A stretch of DNA of 27,470 bases from GCA-002282575 sp964519885 (lineage in GTDB: Bacteria; Pseudomonadota; Gammaproteobacteria; Thiomicrospirales; Thiomicrospiraceae). Within the stretch, counting starts at the first letter, position 1. Each line of letters opens with the position of its first letter. Both the position numbers and the translations under genes were made by a program. This document shows, piece after piece, positions 14,748 through 22,663 of the stretch. The stretch spans positions 1 through 27,470 of the forward strand of contig CAZFLX010000028.1 in the NCBI GenBank assembly GCA_964519885.1, written 5' to 3'. Below the pieces are notes generated by a model. The model was not told the DNA's origin. It saw only the letters and a program-made list of their open reading frames with translations, and searched no databases.

Positions 14748-14828
14748 CAATTTAGCATCGAAAAAAAACAAATCGCCCACTTTTCCAGTAAAATACATAA
14801 AGTTTTTATTGTTTTAGGGAAGCATGAC

Positions 14829-15233
14829 ATGTCAATGGTCAATCGACAACGCCCGCAAGTTTATCCTGGCTACGACAAGGATGAATGGGGTGGTTTCACT
14901 CACATTGGTGAAATCATTCGTAATGCACGCGTATTTGGCTTTATTCCAGAAGACGAAACCTGTGAAGGTTGGCGCATGGATCAAATCGAAGAGCTTTGGG
15001 ATAAGGTAAATGATGAGTGGGATAAATATGGTTGCATGGCAAGCAAATTACCGCCAGAGCTGTTGCAACGTCACGAAATAACCCACAATGCTGCGCTAGA
15101 AAAAGCTAAATCAATGGGCTGGACACCCGAAGAATGGTTAACTGCTACCGACTTCCAAGGCTGGATTAAAGAAGAAGAGATGGACGAGTTCATTCCACCC
15201 GCTTGGTTGGTGGATGCTGATCGTCATCGCTAA
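14829..15233 (+). CDS. Trp-rich acidic small protein, function unknown
   Basis: The protein has 134 residues and no signal or membrane segment. It is rich in Trp and acidic residues, with motifs YDKDEWGGFTHIGEIIRNAR, GWRMDQIEELWDKVNDEWDKYG and GWTPEEWLTATDFQGWI. This suggests a compact helical cytoplasmic domain. GGGAAG lies before the ATG. I do not recognise the family. The composition and codon use look like the neighbours, so it is probably a resident gene. Confidence 0.75.
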   Translation: MSMVNRQRPQVYPGYDKDEWGGFTHIGEIIRNARVFGFIPEDETCEGWRMDQIEELWDKVNDEWDKYGCMASKLPPELLQRHEITHNAALEKAKSMGWTPEEWLTATDFQGWIKEEEMDEFIPPAWLVDADRHR

Positions 15234-15253
15234 GCCATCACATTGATGATGAA

Positions 15254-15302
15254 AACACACCAGATAGCTTAATTACAACCATTAATGGCTGTTTGGTGTG
15301 TT
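15254..15302. terminator. Long hairpin between convergent genes
   Basis: AACACACCA (15254-15262) and TGGTGTGTT (15294-15302) are perfect arms. An inner imperfect stem pairs GCTTAAT with ATTAATGGC. It lies between the Trp-rich protein gene and the 3' end of the EAL-protein gene and overlaps the latter's stop codon. It may work on both strands, although the T-runs are short. Confidence 0.55.
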
Positions 15303-17141
15303 ATTCGGCTTAGCCAAAACCTCTAACAATTTTGCTGCCGTCATGGGTTTACCGAAATAATAACCCTGCCCTTTATGACAACCTAAACCGAGTAAATACT
15401 CCGCCTGCTCCGCTTTCTCAATACCTTCGGCAACCACTTTCAATGATAAGTTTTGCGCCAACTGAATCATGGTTTTTACCAAGGCTTTATCCCGTTCATT
15501 CACATCCAAATCCATGATAAAACTGCGATCTATTTTCAAATAATCAATCGGAAGTTGCTGTAAATAAGCCATAGATGAATAGCCAGTCCCAAAATCATCA
15601 ATCGCTACCGCCACACCTTGCGCCTTCATCGACGATAAGTCGCCAATGACCTTATTTAAATTGTTCATAAATAGGCTTTCTGTCACCTCTAGCACCAACA
15701 AATGGGCGGGCAAATCGTATTCGGTTAACAAGCTTTCCAGTAGCGAAGGTAAATCCTCTTCCACAAATTGGCGCGCCGATAAGTTTACCGCCATCACCAA
15801 ATCGGTTACGCCCTGATCTAGCCAAATTTTGCGCACCCGACAAGCCTCGCGCAATACCCAACTGCCGATCGGCACAATCAAGCCTGTTTCTTCTGCTAAA
15901 GGAATAAAGTCATTGGGCGGGACTAACCGACCATCCTGTTGTTGCCAACGTACCAAAGCCTCAACGCCAACAATTTTACCAGTCGATAAAGCAACCTGCG
16001 GTTGAAAATAGAGTAAAAGTTCCTCTCTTTCTAAGGCATGTTGCAAAGCTTTTAATAAAGTGAGTTTTGCCAACTGTGCAGTTAACATATCTTGCGAAAA
16101 ATGCGTGAGCTTGCCCCGACGTGTTGCTTTACCGACGTGCAAGGCAATATCTAAATGCTGCATCAATTCCATTAACTGGGTGGAGTCTTTCGGATAGGCA
16201 CAACTGCCCATGGTCAGGCTTAAAAAGAACTCATGATTATCAACCAGCAAAGGCATTTTGTGAAAGTGAAACAGCAACTTAGCAATATCATCTACCGTCA
16301 TCGGGCAATCTTGATCAATGACCAGAATAAACCCATCATTGCCCTGCCGAAATAACTGTAACCCATCTGAAAGTAATGGTTGCCAACGCTTGACCAGTGT
16401 TTGTAACAACAAATCACCTACCGCATGACCATGGCCATCGTTTACTTGCTTAAAATGATCGATATCTATAAAAACCAAGCGAAATGGCTGTTGTCGCTCG
16501 ATGCGTTGCTGAAGTGTTTGAATTAAATCCAGACGATTGGGTAAACCTGTCAAACCATCATAATGTGCCTGTCGATATAAATCCTGTTCTTTGCGTACTA
16601 ACACTTGATCAGCCCGCCGCAACAATACATAAGCTACCAGTAGCACCAGCGCTATGGCTGCAAGCGTCATAAATAAATTGGTGTAAACACGTTTGTTAAG
16701 ATATTGATGCGTCACCAGCACAATCAACTGTCCTTGCACAGTGCGATCGACTTGAATGGGATAAACAATCATGCGCTCTTGCCAAGCAGACGGAATATCA
16801 AGACTCCCTTGGCTTAACCATTGCGTAATATCATCGTGTGTATGATTCCACAGTGCTTTTAATTCATGTTGATTATCAATCAACATAGCGCCAACAATGG
16901 CGCGATTACCGGCAAGACTGGCCAAAATGGCATCGCTAGCTTCACGATCTTCAAATTGCAATGCTGGCGCTATGTTATCGGCAACCACATTCGCTTGATC
17001 CACAATCGAATCCATTAACTGAACACGCAGACTATTCCAAGTGACGTAACTCATCCACAAGGTTAACAGCAACAAGGTCACTGCCAGCAGCCATAATCGT
17101 CCGGTCAGCGACTTCACACTTGTCAACACCAAAGGATTCAT
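15282..17141 (-). CDS. Membrane c-di-GMP phosphodiesterase with degenerate GGDEF and intact EAL
   Basis: The protein has 619 residues. Two membrane segments (about 15-33 and 156-174) flank a periplasmic sensor region (about 34-150) of the CHASE8/YfiN type. No HAMP linker of normal length is visible before the GGDEF domain (about 190-350). That domain's signature is GNDGF (267-271) in place of GGDEF, and no RxxD inhibitory site is seen, so cyclase activity is probably lost. The EAL domain (about 360-608) keeps E394-A-L, N453, E485, D515/D516, K536, E572 and Q592, so it should hydrolyse c-di-GMP. Its ATG overlaps the stop of the YfiR-like gene by four bases. It is likely controlled by that periplasmic partner. 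Confidence 0.92.
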   Translation of the reverse strand: MNPLVLTSVKSLTGRLWLLAVTLLLLTLWMSYVTWNSLRVQLMDSIVDQANVVADNIAPALQFEDREASDAILASLAGNRAIVGAMLIDNQHELKALWNHTHDDITQWLSQGSLDIPSAWQERMIVYPIQVDRTVQGQLIVLVTHQYLNKRVYTNLFMTLAAIALVLLVAYVLLRRADQVLVRKEQDLYRQAHYDGLTGLPNRLDLIQTLQQRIERQQPFRLVFIDIDHFKQVNDGHGHAVGDLLLQTLVKRWQPLLSDGLQLFRQGNDGFILVIDQDCPMTVDDIAKLLFHFHKMPLLVDNHEFFLSLTMGSCAYPKDSTQLMELMQHLDIALHVGKATRRGKLTHFSQDMLTAQLAKLTLLKALQHALEREELLLYFQPQVALSTGKIVGVEALVRWQQQDGRLVPPNDFIPLAEETGLIVPIGSWVLREACRVRKIWLDQGVTDLVMAVNLSARQFVEEDLPSLLESLLTEYDLPAHLLVLEVTESLFMNNLNKVIGDLSSMKAQGVAVAIDDFGTGYSSMAYLQQLPIDYLKIDRSFIMDLDVNERDKALVKTMIQLAQNLSLKVVAEGIEKAEQAEYLLGLGCHKGQGYYFGKPMTAAKLLEVLAKPNNTPNSH

Positions 17142-17677
17142 GTATTCACTCTTCGAGCCAATTTCAATAAATTAGAGGGTAAATTCACGCCCACCTGCTT
17201 GACCAGACGCAAGTCGACATCAAACACCACCCGTCCCGAATCGGTTGCTAGAGTAACCATAGCAGAACGACCATTATCGGGCATAATATTAGTCAACAGT
17301 AGCAAGGGCAAGCGCGTCGCACGATCAAACAAGTCGGCATATTCAGCCGAAGCGACGAACATTACTTGGCAAGTTTCCAAGGGCATTAGCGGGTGATAGC
17401 TGATTACCTCAATAGGCACGCCTTGCACCAACCTTCCATTAAGCAGAGAAAGTAGCTGTGTGTCACGGTTCTCGCCAGCCAAACACAAGGATAATTTGTC
17501 TTTGGGTAGCTTAGGCCACTGAGTAAAACTCATGAGATTAAAGGTGTAGGCTGCGTACAAACGCGCTGTATCTTGGGACTGTTGTGCCAATACCGGTGTT
17601 ACAAACATTGCACCCATAAAGCTGAATATGACAAATCGCTGAAGGGCAGAAAGGCTAGCTTTAGTCAGTCGCATCAT
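17138..17677 (-). CDS. YfiR-like periplasmic regulator (DUF4154)
   Basis: The protein has 179 residues. The start at 17677 follows the receptor stop by one base and opens a signal peptide ending in PVLA (about residue 31). A longer frame would begin inside the receptor gene. The mature part starts QDTARLYAAYTFNLMSFTQWPK, the typical opening of YfiR/DUF4154 proteins. Later features include LSLCLAGEN and LETCQVMFVASAE (a possible disulfide pair) and SGRVVFDVDLRLVKQVGVNLPSNLLKLA at the end. In Pseudomonas, YfiR binds the periplasmic part of YfiN and holds it inactive. Here the partner would be the EAL protein encoded next. Confidence 0.9.
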   Translation of the reverse strand: MMRLTKASLSALQRFVIFSFMGAMFVTPVLAQQSQDTARLYAAYTFNLMSFTQWPKLPKDKLSLCLAGENRDTQLLSLLNGRLVQGVPIEVISYHPLMPLETCQVMFVASAEYADLFDRATRLPLLLLTNIMPDNGRSAMVTLATDSGRVVFDVDLRLVKQVGVNLPSNLLKLARRVNT

Positions 17678-17678
17678 A

Positions 17679-19652
17679 CTAAAACCGCCATTCCAATTTA
17701 AGCCTAGCGACACGACCGGGTTGTGGCGCAGATTGCTCTGGGAAGTCAGCAGATAAGGGCACACGGTAAGCCTGATCAAACAGATTGTAGAAAGAAAGCT
17801 GAGCGGTTAATTCGGTATTAATCGGTTTGGTGAAGGTTAAATTAACCAACTGGTTATCAGGTAAGGACTGGGCGTCTTTTTGGCGGCGCTCACTGATGTA
17901 CTGCCATTCTACAGCCGTTCTAATACCACTCAAGGTCGGGAAACGCACTTGCAGTTTTGCCAATCGCTCTGGCGCATCCACTTGCCAATTCTGACCCCGC
18001 TCGGTCACTGTTTGAAAGGTGAAACTGCTACCAAAACGCCAATCGTTTTGTGTCGATTTATGCCACTCCAGTTGCACACCATTGGCCGACAAATCATTGC
18101 GATTCAGATGAATTTCTTGAGGACTTGATTCTGGTTGAACCAACTCAATCATATCTTGAGTTTGATAAGCAAACCCACTTAAGCCAAAGCGTCCAAAATG
18201 CTGATGGTTATGCTCCCAACTTAAATCCAAGGATTTAATGTATTCAGCATTCAGTTTGGGATTGGGAGACTGAAACCCCGAGCTGGGATCTTTACTGCCA
18301 TAGCGCAATTGATAAGCATTCGGTGACAACCAAGCTTCAGCGTAATTGATGCGCAGGGTGTCTTGCGGGCTAAGTTGATACACGGCACCCAACTTTGGAC
18401 TGGCAAAGGTATTTTTCTGTAAATTATGATCAATTCGCAATCCCGCAATGACTAACCATTTTGGCGTCACCTGCCAACGATCTTCTAGCCAAGTTGAGGC
18501 AGCCTGAGTCGTCACCGTCGAATCAATTACGGGACTGTTGCCCCCGACGAGACCGGTATACAACCATTGGCGCGTATTGTCTTGAAAAATTAAACCATGC
18601 TGTAACTTATGATCTTTATGCCATTGCCAATTGGTATGAAACTCTACCCCCCACCAATTACCTTCCGCACCCCCACGATAATTAACATTGTTGGCGTAGG
18701 CGTAATTACCATCAAAGCGATAATTACCCCAATGCAGTCGCGTGGTAAAGTTTAATTTAGACGTATCAATCCAACGGTAACGCAAATCCGCCATGGTGTA
18801 TCTGTCTTGGTAAAAGGTATTGGGATTGCCAAACTCAGTATATTCAATCGCGTTAGGAACTTGCTTGTAACGATCGCTGTAAAGCACATTGGCATGAAAA
18901 GCACCTCGTTCATATTTAGCAAACAGCTTATCAGCACGCTGAGCGTCCAAATTTCGAGCCATACCGGAAGGATAAGTTGAATTGAATCCATCGGCATTGA
19001 GCTTTGAATAAGATAGCAGTAGAGATCCCTTAGCAACATTGGCAAAAGCCGTACCACGAACTCTCAAGTCATTGCCATTGGCATAACTACTGGTAAGCTC
19101 TGCTTTATGCGCACTAGAAGCCGAACGAGTGATAATGTTAACCACCCCTAAGAAAGCATTAGTTCCATTTTCGGCACTCGCAGGACCAGGCACAAACTCA
19201 ACCCGATCAATCAATTCAATATCTATCGGAAATTCATCACCTGACAAACCGATTTGACGATAAATGTTATCGTTAAAACGGTAGCCATCGACAGTAATTA
19301 ATATCCGAGAATTGTAATTACCTACACCAGAAATGCCACGCGCCCCCACATAGGTGTAAATTTGATCATTGGTGGTGAAAATACCGGGTAAGGCATTCAT
19401 GATATCGGCCATACTGCGATAGCCAAAGGCACGAATATCGTTTGCTGTGAGAACAGTAATTAGAACAGGTTGAGTGACTGGATCTTTGTTGGCTGCACGA
19501 GAAACCTCTGCTTGAGCAGGTAGGTCGACTAGGTTTTCCATTGGCATGGAAAGCATTTTGTCTAATGTTTCTTCCGCATGGAGCGAACCCAACATCAAAA
19601 CACTCACCAAACCAACCATAAAATGTAGCGTTACTTTATCATGTGATCGCAT
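17679..19652 (-). CDS. TonB-dependent outer-membrane receptor
   Basis: The protein has 657 residues with a Sec signal cleaved after SLHA (residue 26). The plug domain (about 55-175) contains ITVLTANDIRAFGYRSMADIMNALPGI, GARGISGVGNYNSRILITVDG and the end motif GTNAFLGVVNIITRSA. The rest is a beta-barrel ending in RVARLKLEWRF, with the terminal aromatic residue of outer-membrane proteins. I see no clear TonB box. The N-terminal MENLVDLPAQAEVSRA stretch is typical of receptors that sit beside YfiR-like genes. The ligand is not known. No Fur box was recognised upstream, so an iron role should not be assumed. Confidence 0.92.
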   Translation of the reverse strand: MRSHDKVTLHFMVGLVSVLMLGSLHAEETLDKMLSMPMENLVDLPAQAEVSRAANKDPVTQPVLITVLTANDIRAFGYRSMADIMNALPGIFTTNDQIYTYVGARGISGVGNYNSRILITVDGYRFNDNIYRQIGLSGDEFPIDIELIDRVEFVPGPASAENGTNAFLGVVNIITRSASSAHKAELTSSYANGNDLRVRGTAFANVAKGSLLLSYSKLNADGFNSTYPSGMARNLDAQRADKLFAKYERGAFHANVLYSDRYKQVPNAIEYTEFGNPNTFYQDRYTMADLRYRWIDTSKLNFTTRLHWGNYRFDGNYAYANNVNYRGGAEGNWWGVEFHTNWQWHKDHKLQHGLIFQDNTRQWLYTGLVGGNSPVIDSTVTTQAASTWLEDRWQVTPKWLVIAGLRIDHNLQKNTFASPKLGAVYQLSPQDTLRINYAEAWLSPNAYQLRYGSKDPSSGFQSPNPKLNAEYIKSLDLSWEHNHQHFGRFGLSGFAYQTQDMIELVQPESSPQEIHLNRNDLSANGVQLEWHKSTQNDWRFGSSFTFQTVTERGQNWQVDAPERLAKLQVRFPTLSGIRTAVEWQYISERRQKDAQSLPDNQLVNLTFTKPINTELTAQLSFYNLFDQAYRVPLSADFPEQSAPQPGRVARLKLEWRF

Positions 19653-19779
19653 GTTATCTTGCCATCGATTTATCTTGTTCCCAGATTAACACGCTCATCT
19701 ATTATAGGCAAGATCGGCCCAACAATAATCTAATAAATCTATCTTATATATAGATAAAGCAAATTAATCTTAAGGCGCA

Positions 19780-19800
19780 AGGTTAATTAAAATTTAACCT
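19780..19800. promoter_or_regulatory. Dyad with T-N11-A core upstream of sbtA
   Basis: AGGTTAA and TTAACCT form a perfect inverted repeat with a 7-base centre, about 90 bases before sbtA. Symmetric T and A positions inside it are 11 bases apart, the pattern recognised by LysR-type regulators. A CbbR-type gene lies 3 kb away, so CbbR is a reasonable but untested candidate. Confidence 0.4.
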
Positions 19801-19838
19801 ACATCCCGAAATAATTAAATTGATCTAACCCACACTAT

Positions 19839-19870
19839 CCGTTAACCTAAACTTCCTAATTAACTAACGG
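19839..19870. promoter_or_regulatory. Second inverted repeat upstream of sbtA
   Basis: CCGTTA (19839-19844) and TAACGG (19865-19870) are inverted copies 20 bases apart, just upstream of the sbtA ribosome-binding site (AAGGTG). GTTAACC within it echoes the GGTTAA of the dyad at 19780-19800, so both may be parts of one binding region. The rest of the 234-bp gap to the TonB receptor gene is AT-rich, without other clear signals. Confidence 0.3.
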
Positions 19871-19886
19871 TAACAAAGGTGACAAG

Positions 19887-20876
19887 ATGAACTTATCTAG
19901 CCTATTGATTCCAGCTGTATTATTTTTCGCACTCGGTTTTTTAGCCAAACTGATTAAATCTGATTTGAAGTTTCCCGATGGCATGGCCAAAGGCTTGTCG
20001 GTATTTTTATTAATTGGCATTGGTATCAAAGGTGGTATTGCCTTATCTCAGGCTGAAATCATGCCGGCGATTCAATCCATTATTGCTGCCTTATTCCTAG
20101 GATTTAGCATTCCCTTGTTAGCCTTTGTCTGGCTACACCGCTTGGGTAAAGTTGGTATTTTTGACTCAGCTGCCATTGCCGCTCACTATGGTTCGGTGAG
20201 TGCCGGTACTTTCTTAGTCGCTATTGCCTTTCTGGACTCGATGAACATCACTCACGAAAGTTATCCATTAATCATGTTGGCGATCATGGAATCACCTGCC
20301 ATCATTATTGGACTTTTGCTGGCCATTTATGCACGCAGCCAAATGAACAAGCAACAAAGCAAGGAAGAAGACAATGACAGCGCTTCTATCTGGCACTTGC
20401 TTCGCGAAGCCTTTACCAACGGCAGCGTGGTGCTGTTAATTGGTGCCATGGTGATTGCGGCCATCGTACCCAAAGAAAATCTTGCGCCTGTGCTCCCCTT
20501 CTACAAAGAATTATTCATGGGCGTGTTGTCGTTATTCTTACTAGAAATGGGCATGGAAGCAGCCAAGAAGATCCATGAGTTCAAAAAAGCAGGCTTGGTA
20601 TTAATTACTTTTGGTATTACAATGCCGGTGCTAGGTTCGCTGATTGGCTTTGCTGTTGCACATTACTGGTTGGGCTTTTCGGTGGGAGGTGTGTTTTTAG
20701 TTATGGTACTCGCCGCCTCTGCTTCTTATATCGCTGTACCGCCCGCAATGCGTATGGCCATTCCCGAAGCCAACCCATCTTATTATTTGACGTTAACCCT
20801 AGGATTGACCTTTCCTTTCAATGTGGTGATAGGCATTCCGCTTTACTATCAAATTGCGCAAACCTTGGCTGGTTAA
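19887..20876 (+). CDS. sbtA: Sodium-dependent bicarbonate transporter SbtA
   Basis: The protein imports bicarbonate with sodium across the inner membrane to feed carbon fixation. It has 329 residues and about ten membrane segments in two inverted halves. FPDGMAKGLSVFLLIGIGIKGGIAL, then AAHYGSVSAGTFLVA and ESPAIIIGLLL in the first half, and ASASYIAVPPAMRMAIPEANPSYYLTLTLG in the second, match SbtA (first known in cyanobacteria). A polar loop joins the halves at about 150-175. The PII-like gene follows after 16 bases, the conserved sbtA-sbtB order. AAGGTG precedes the ATG. Confidence 0.95.
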   Translation: MNLSSLLIPAVLFFALGFLAKLIKSDLKFPDGMAKGLSVFLLIGIGIKGGIALSQAEIMPAIQSIIAALFLGFSIPLLAFVWLHRLGKVGIFDSAAIAAHYGSVSAGTFLVAIAFLDSMNITHESYPLIMLAIMESPAIIIGLLLAIYARSQMNKQQSKEEDNDSASIWHLLREAFTNGSVVLLIGAMVIAAIVPKENLAPVLPFYKELFMGVLSLFLLEMGMEAAKKIHEFKKAGLVLITFGITMPVLGSLIGFAVAHYWLGFSVGGVFLVMVLAASASYIAVPPAMRMAIPEANPSYYLTLTLGLTFPFNVVIGIPLYYQIAQTLAG

Positions 20877-20892
20877 ACTGGAGAAAGGCAAC

Positions 20893-21198
20893 ATGCAAAC
20901 CAATCGAAAACAAATTAACATCATCGTTAACAGTGCTTTAGAAGCCAAGATGGTCAGACTGGCCAATCGTGTTGGTGTATCCGGTTACAGCATTACGCCG
21001 ATGCGCACGGGTCAGGGTTCAACCGGTTTACAATCAAGCAGTAGCGAAGGTGACAGCAATATTCTGTTCATGATGATTATCACCTTAGACAAGGTTGAAA
21101 AAATGATAAGCGAAATTCAAAAGATTAAAGATCGAAGCTATCCACTTCGGGTATTCATCAACGATACTTTTGTCATGGATGATAAAGATTTTCACTAA
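20893..21198 (+). CDS. sbtB: PII-like regulator SbtB
   Basis: The protein has 101 residues. The start at 20893 follows GAGAAAGG; an earlier ATG lies within sbtA. INIIVNSALEAKMVRLANRVGVSGYSITPMRTGQGSTG matches the first half of PII-like SbtB, leading into the T-loop (about 35-55, rich in Gly and Ser). NILFMMIITLDKVEKMISEIQKI matches the second beta-alpha unit. SbtB binds adenine nucleotides, including cAMP and AMP in cyanobacteria, and binds SbtA to close it when uptake is not wanted. The C-terminal CGPxGC redox tail of some homologues is absent. Confidence 0.9.
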   Translation: MQTNRKQINIIVNSALEAKMVRLANRVGVSGYSITPMRTGQGSTGLQSSSSEGDSNILFMMIITLDKVEKMISEIQKIKDRSYPLRVFINDTFVMDDKDFH

Positions 21199-21215
21199 AT
21201 AACATATACTGGATC

Positions 21216-21248
21216 ACGAGCCTGATTGTTCAGGCTCGTTATTTTTAT
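21216..21248 (+). terminator. Hairpin terminator between sbtB and the SulP gene
   Basis: ACGAGCCTGA and TCAGGCTCGT are perfect 10-bp arms with a TTGT loop, followed by a T-rich run (TATTTTTATT). It should end most sbtAB transcription. The SulP start codon is only about 22 bases past the stem, so SulP expression depends on read-through or on a promoter inside sbtB. Confidence 0.85.
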
Positions 21249-21261
21249 TGGGTTACATATT

Positions 21262-22593
21262 ATGGCTTCTCCAACTTCAGAAGAAACGCGTTTTATCAAG
21301 CAAGACATGCCTTGTCCTAACTATGGTTGCGCAGCGTTTCAACGTCAATACATGGCGCGCGATTTACAGGCTGGTATCATTACGGGTGCCATGGCCATTC
21401 CTTTGTCCATCGGCATTGCCATGATGTCCAATTATCCCATTAAAGTCGGCTTAGCTACCGTCGCTTTTGCCAGCTTTTTAGGTTGGTTTTTATCTTGGTT
21501 TCGTCCGGGCAACTACATTGGTAGCCCAGGCATTGCTGCCGGACTAGCCCCCATTCTTGCCATGGGTGTCGCCACCTTTGGCATGGAAAACATGGCATTT
21601 ATTGTCTTCCTCACCGCTTTTTTCCAAGCGATTATTTGGAAATTTAATTGGCAACGCTATATTTTGATGGCTGTTCCCACCTATCTCGTCGAAGGTCTTC
21701 TAGCGGGTATTGGTTTGAAAATTATGGTTAAGTTTTTTGCTTTTACCTATGCCGTACCCGATGATATTATTCCCACTAATGCCTTTTGGACGGGTGACCG
21801 CATAGCGGTCATCCTACTTTCCCTCATCGGTGCAGGCTTATTCCTCGGCTTATTTCACAAATATAAAGACACTAAACCCGCTATTCCTTACTTTGCACTC
21901 ATCGTTTCAGGCGTCATTGCGGCACAGTTCATTCCCGTTTCTATGTTGTCGGTTGAAGACGTGGATATTAACCTAGCCTTACCCATCCCACATTTTGATA
22001 GTTTCTCATTAGTGCTTTATGCCATTGCCTTTGCCATTATGCTGTCTGTCATTGACGTGATTGAACAGGTGATGAGTAATGCCGCCATTGAAAAAATTGA
22101 CCCCTTACATCGCAAATGTAATTCAAACAATAGCCTATTATCAATTTGGGCATCGAATATGGGATCAAGCTTTTTTGGTGGTATGACCAACTTGGACGGG
22201 CTAGCCAAAAGTACCACCAATAAACTGGCAGGCGCTTATACTAAGTTTTCGGTGCTGATTATTGGCAGTGTCGTCACCTTCTTTGCCTTAAATGTTCATT
22301 TACTGAATTATTTACCCAAATTTGCCCTAGCGGTAATTATGATTTTCACCGGCTGGAAAATGGTCGCTGGCCTTTTCCATGTTATTCATCATGGTGCTTA
22401 TGCGATGCTTCTGGCCGTTACCTGCGGCTTCTTAGTCTACGAAGTGGGTATTTTTGAAGGCTTAGTTGTCTCGTTAATCATTCACGGGGTGATTTTCTTC
22501 ATTATTTATCGCCATGTCGATGAAACACCTGCGCGTGACATTGTTCGAGGTTACTTCCAAAAATTCAAAAATGAAGATAACAATATTACTTAA
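21262..22593 (+). CDS. SulP-family inorganic anion (probably bicarbonate) transporter, no STAS domain
   Basis: The protein has 443 residues and about 12 membrane segments. ARDLQAGIITGAMAIPLSIGIAM and NYIGSPGIAAGLAPILAMG are the family's first core helices. The ATG at 21262 is preferred because the longer frame begins inside the terminator hairpin. The usual C-terminal STAS domain (about 100 residues) is missing: the protein ends soon after the last helix with a short basic tail. SulP proteins carry sulfate, bicarbonate or other anions. Placement beside sbtAB and cbb genes, and known SulP-type inorganic-carbon uptake in Thiomicrospira relatives, favour bicarbonate, which is inference. Confidence 0.9.
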   Translation: MASPTSEETRFIKQDMPCPNYGCAAFQRQYMARDLQAGIITGAMAIPLSIGIAMMSNYPIKVGLATVAFASFLGWFLSWFRPGNYIGSPGIAAGLAPILAMGVATFGMENMAFIVFLTAFFQAIIWKFNWQRYILMAVPTYLVEGLLAGIGLKIMVKFFAFTYAVPDDIIPTNAFWTGDRIAVILLSLIGAGLFLGLFHKYKDTKPAIPYFALIVSGVIAAQFIPVSMLSVEDVDINLALPIPHFDSFSLVLYAIAFAIMLSVIDVIEQVMSNAAIEKIDPLHRKCNSNNSLLSIWASNMGSSFFGGMTNLDGLAKSTTNKLAGAYTKFSVLIIGSVVTFFALNVHLLNYLPKFALAVIMIFTGWKMVAGLFHVIHHGAYAMLLAVTCGFLVYEVGIFEGLVVSLIIHGVIFFIIYRHVDETPARDIVRGYFQKFKNEDNNIT

Positions 22594-22601
22594 GAGAAGC
22601 G

Positions 22602-22653
22602 TTTGAGCAATAAAAAAAGCCAGCAACACATGCTGGCTTTTTTATTGCTCAAA
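22602..22653. terminator. Strong bidirectional terminator between SulP and cbbR-like genes
   Basis: A stem of about 23 bp (TTTGAGCAAT, then A-run, then GCCAGCA on the left; its complement on the right with one base less) closes around ACACA. The internal A and T runs place a U-tract after the GC-rich tip stem GCCAGCA/TGCTGGC on both strands. It serves the converging SulP and LysR genes. Confidence 0.92.
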
Positions 22654-22663
22654 ATTTAAGCTT

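Noticed and set aside
17679..19652. Iron-siderophore receptor under Fur
   Set aside because: No Fur box was recognised upstream, and the YfiR/EAL neighbours point to signalling, so no ligand is assigned.
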